Shown: piece after piece, positions 3,975 through 5,102 of the stretch
How the letters are laid out: each line of letters starts with the position of its first letter
How positions within the stretch are numbered: position 1 is the first letter of the stretch
From: an uncultured Clostridia bacterium
GTDB lineage: Bacteria; Bacillota; Clostridia; Oscillospirales; Acutalibacteraceae
NCBI GenBank assembly: GCA_945224895.1
Contig: CALYNW010000098.1
Coordinates: 1-5,102 of the forward strand
Direction of reading: 5' to 3'
DNA: 5,102 bases
Notes under the pieces: model-generated
What the model was told of the DNA's origin: nothing
Database searches by the model: none
What the model saw: the letters and a program-made list of their open reading frames with translations, nothing else
Translations under genes and position numbers: made by a program

Positions 3975-5006
3975 ATGAAAATCAAGGAATTAAGCAGAAA
4001 GAATCTTAACAAGGCACTCCCTTTGGTGTGGGATGTCTTTTCAAAATATGAAGCGAAAAATTACTCGGAAAACGGAAAACAGGCTTTTTGGAACGCAATT
4101 CACTCCGAAGAATATCTTGATTCGCTGACTGCTTACGGTGCATTTGACGGCAAGGAGCTATTGGGAATTATCGCCACAAGAAAAGAAGGCAGTCATATAG
4201 CATTGTTTTTCGTTGACGGAGCACATCAAGGCAAGGGAATCGGCAGAAAGCTATGGAACACAGTCCTTGCACAAAACACATCAAAAACCGTAACCGTCCA
4301 TTCTTCCCTGTTTGCAACCCCGATATATAATAAGCTTGGCTTTGTTCAAACAGATGATGTTCAGGACGTGGACGGTATTCAATATGTGCCGATGGAATAT
4401 CAAAAAAATATAGTTGTATATGTTCACGGCAAGGGTGGCAGTGCAAGCGAGGCTGAGCATTATAAGCAATTTTTCAAAGAGGATGTTTATGGCTTTGATT
4501 ATAAATCGGAAAATCCTTGGGATGCAAAGGCGGAATTTACGGATAAATTCAAAGAGCTTTCCCATAAATACAACAGAATTACCTTGATAGCAAACAGCAT
4601 CGGAGCATATTTTTCAATGAATTCGGGGATTGAAAAATTCATCCATAAGGCGTATTTCATTTCTCCTATCGTAAGCCTTGAAAGGCTAATCCTTAATATG
4701 ATTGAATGGGCAGGAACAACCGAGCAGGAGCTTGAAAAGAAGAAAATAATTCCGGTGGATTTAGGAGATGATTTATCTTGGGATTATATTCAATATGTCA
4801 GAAATCATAAGATAAGCTGGACGGTGCCTACCGATATACTTTATGGTAGTGCGGATAACCTGCAATCTCTCGATACGATTAAGGAATTCTGCTCAAAAGC
4901 ACCAGCTACGCTTACTATAATGGACGGTGGCGAGCATTGGTTTCACACACAAGAACAGATGGAATTTTTAGATGAATGGATAAGAAATATTAACGAGGCT
5001 AATTAG
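3975..5006 (+). CDS. Fusion protein: GNAT N-acetyltransferase + alpha/beta hydrolase
   Basis: The product is 343 residues in two domains. Residues 1-143 are a GNAT acetyltransferase: MKIKELSRKNLNKALPLVWD at the N-terminus, ELLGIIATRKEGSHIALFFV as the central strands, the acetyl-CoA pyrophosphate loop QGKGIGRK (85-92), and the closing IYNKLGFVQ (117-125). Residues 145-343 are an alpha/beta hydrolase: strand plus oxyanion-type VYVHGKGG (148-155), nucleophile elbow ANSIGA (Ser208), acid LYGSADN (Asp294), and GGEHWFHT with His321 as the likely base. All three triad members are in order, so both halves look active. The first would transfer an acetyl group to an amine, the second would cleave an ester, amide or similar bond; substrates are unknown. 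No signal peptide is seen, so it is cytosolic. It has its own promoter and is followed 14 bp later by a phosphatase gene. Confidence 0.9.
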   Translation: MKIKELSRKNLNKALPLVWDVFSKYEAKNYSENGKQAFWNAIHSEEYLDSLTAYGAFDGKELLGIIATRKEGSHIALFFVDGAHQGKGIGRKLWNTVLAQNTSKTVTVHSSLFATPIYNKLGFVQTDDVQDVDGIQYVPMEYQKNIVVYVHGKGGSASEAEHYKQFFKEDVYGFDYKSENPWDAKAEFTDKFKELSHKYNRITLIANSIGAYFSMNSGIEKFIHKAYFISPIVSLERLILNMIEWAGTTEQELEKKKIIPVDLGDDLSWDYIQYVRNHKISWTVPTDILYGSADNLQSLDTIKEFCSKAPATLTIMDGGEHWFHTQEQMEFLDEWIRNINEAN

Positions 5007-5020
5007 TAGGAAAAAGTAAT

Positions 5021-5102
5021 ATGATTAAAATTATGTTTGTGTGCCATGGGAACATTTGCCGTTCGCCGATGGCTGAATTTGTGTTAAAGGATATGGTTAG
5101 GC
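5021..5102 (+). CDS. Low-molecular-weight protein tyrosine phosphatase, 3' end outside window
   Basis: Only the first 27 codons are present. They read MIKIMFVCHGNICRSPMAEF, containing the LMW-PTP active-site P-loop C-X5-R-S at Cys8-Arg14-Ser15, right after the first beta strand as in all members. Cys8 is the nucleophile and Arg14 binds phosphate. ArsC-type arsenate reductases of the same fold share this loop, but the NICRSPMAE wording is that of phosphotyrosine phosphatases. AGGA (5008-5011) lies 9 bp before the ATG, a modest ribosome binding site. It starts 14 bp after the GNAT-hydrolase stop with no terminator between, so the two are probably co-transcribed. The usual C-terminal catalytic Asp lies beyond the window. 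Confidence 0.92.
   Translation, partial: MIKIMFVCHGNICRSPMAEFVLKDMVR

Noticed and set aside
4168..4565. Two minus-strand open frames inside the GNAT-hydrolase gene
   Set aside because: They are antisense to conserved catalytic motifs and have no ribosome binding sites.
1..5102. tRNA, rRNA, riboswitch, insertion sequence or transposase
   Set aside because: No cloverleaf, conserved rRNA stretch, riboswitch-like leader, transposase motif or terminal inverted repeats were seen on either strand.

Overview
The window looks like low-to-moderate GC chromosomal DNA of an anaerobic Firmicute, most likely a gut-type Clostridia (Oscillospiraceae/Ruminococcaceae-like). This rests on AT-rich codon use, strong AGGAGG-type ribosome binding sites, tight gene packing with rho-independent hairpins, and an oxygen-sensitive 2-hydroxyacyl-CoA dehydratase-type activase. 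No taxonomic marker is present, so the placement is inference. All intact genes lie on the + strand.

Region 1 (1-1588) is the end of an operon. It holds the 3' part of an HgdC/BcrA-BadF-type ATPase with a [4Fe-4S] cluster, then a 54-residue single-pass membrane protein, then a 232-residue protein resembling the central part of acetyl-CoA synthase beta subunit (AcsB/CdhC). That last protein ends in a CX2CX5C motif and lacks the Ni-binding A-cluster domain. The genes are tightly coupled (11 bp, then a TAATG overlap), and a long hairpin closes the unit. An orphan, truncated ACS-like protein next to a low-potential electron activase is the most unusual association here.

Region 2 (1589-2569) has a short minus-strand remnant of a broken gene, then a self-contained MerR/TipA-type regulator gene. 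Its promoter has the 19-bp spacer and dyad typical of MerR-controlled promoters. Inside the gene, an in-frame ATG with a perfect Shine-Dalgarno sits exactly at the boundary between the DNA-binding half and the TipAS-like ligand-binding half, as in Streptomyces tipA.

Region 3 (2570-3890) is a visibly more AT-rich cassette: an XRE-like HTH protein with a canonical EF-hand-like loop, a membrane-anchored coiled-coil protein with a 21-residue repeat, and a tiny two-helix hydrophobic protein. Two terminators and an 8-bp inverted repeat punctuate it. No function is recognised; it looks like a small accessory module.

Region 4 (3891-5102) has its own TTGACA/TATCAT promoter. It encodes a GNAT acetyltransferase fused to an alpha/beta hydrolase, followed after 14 bp by the first 27 codons of a low-molecular-weight protein tyrosine phosphatase that runs off the window.
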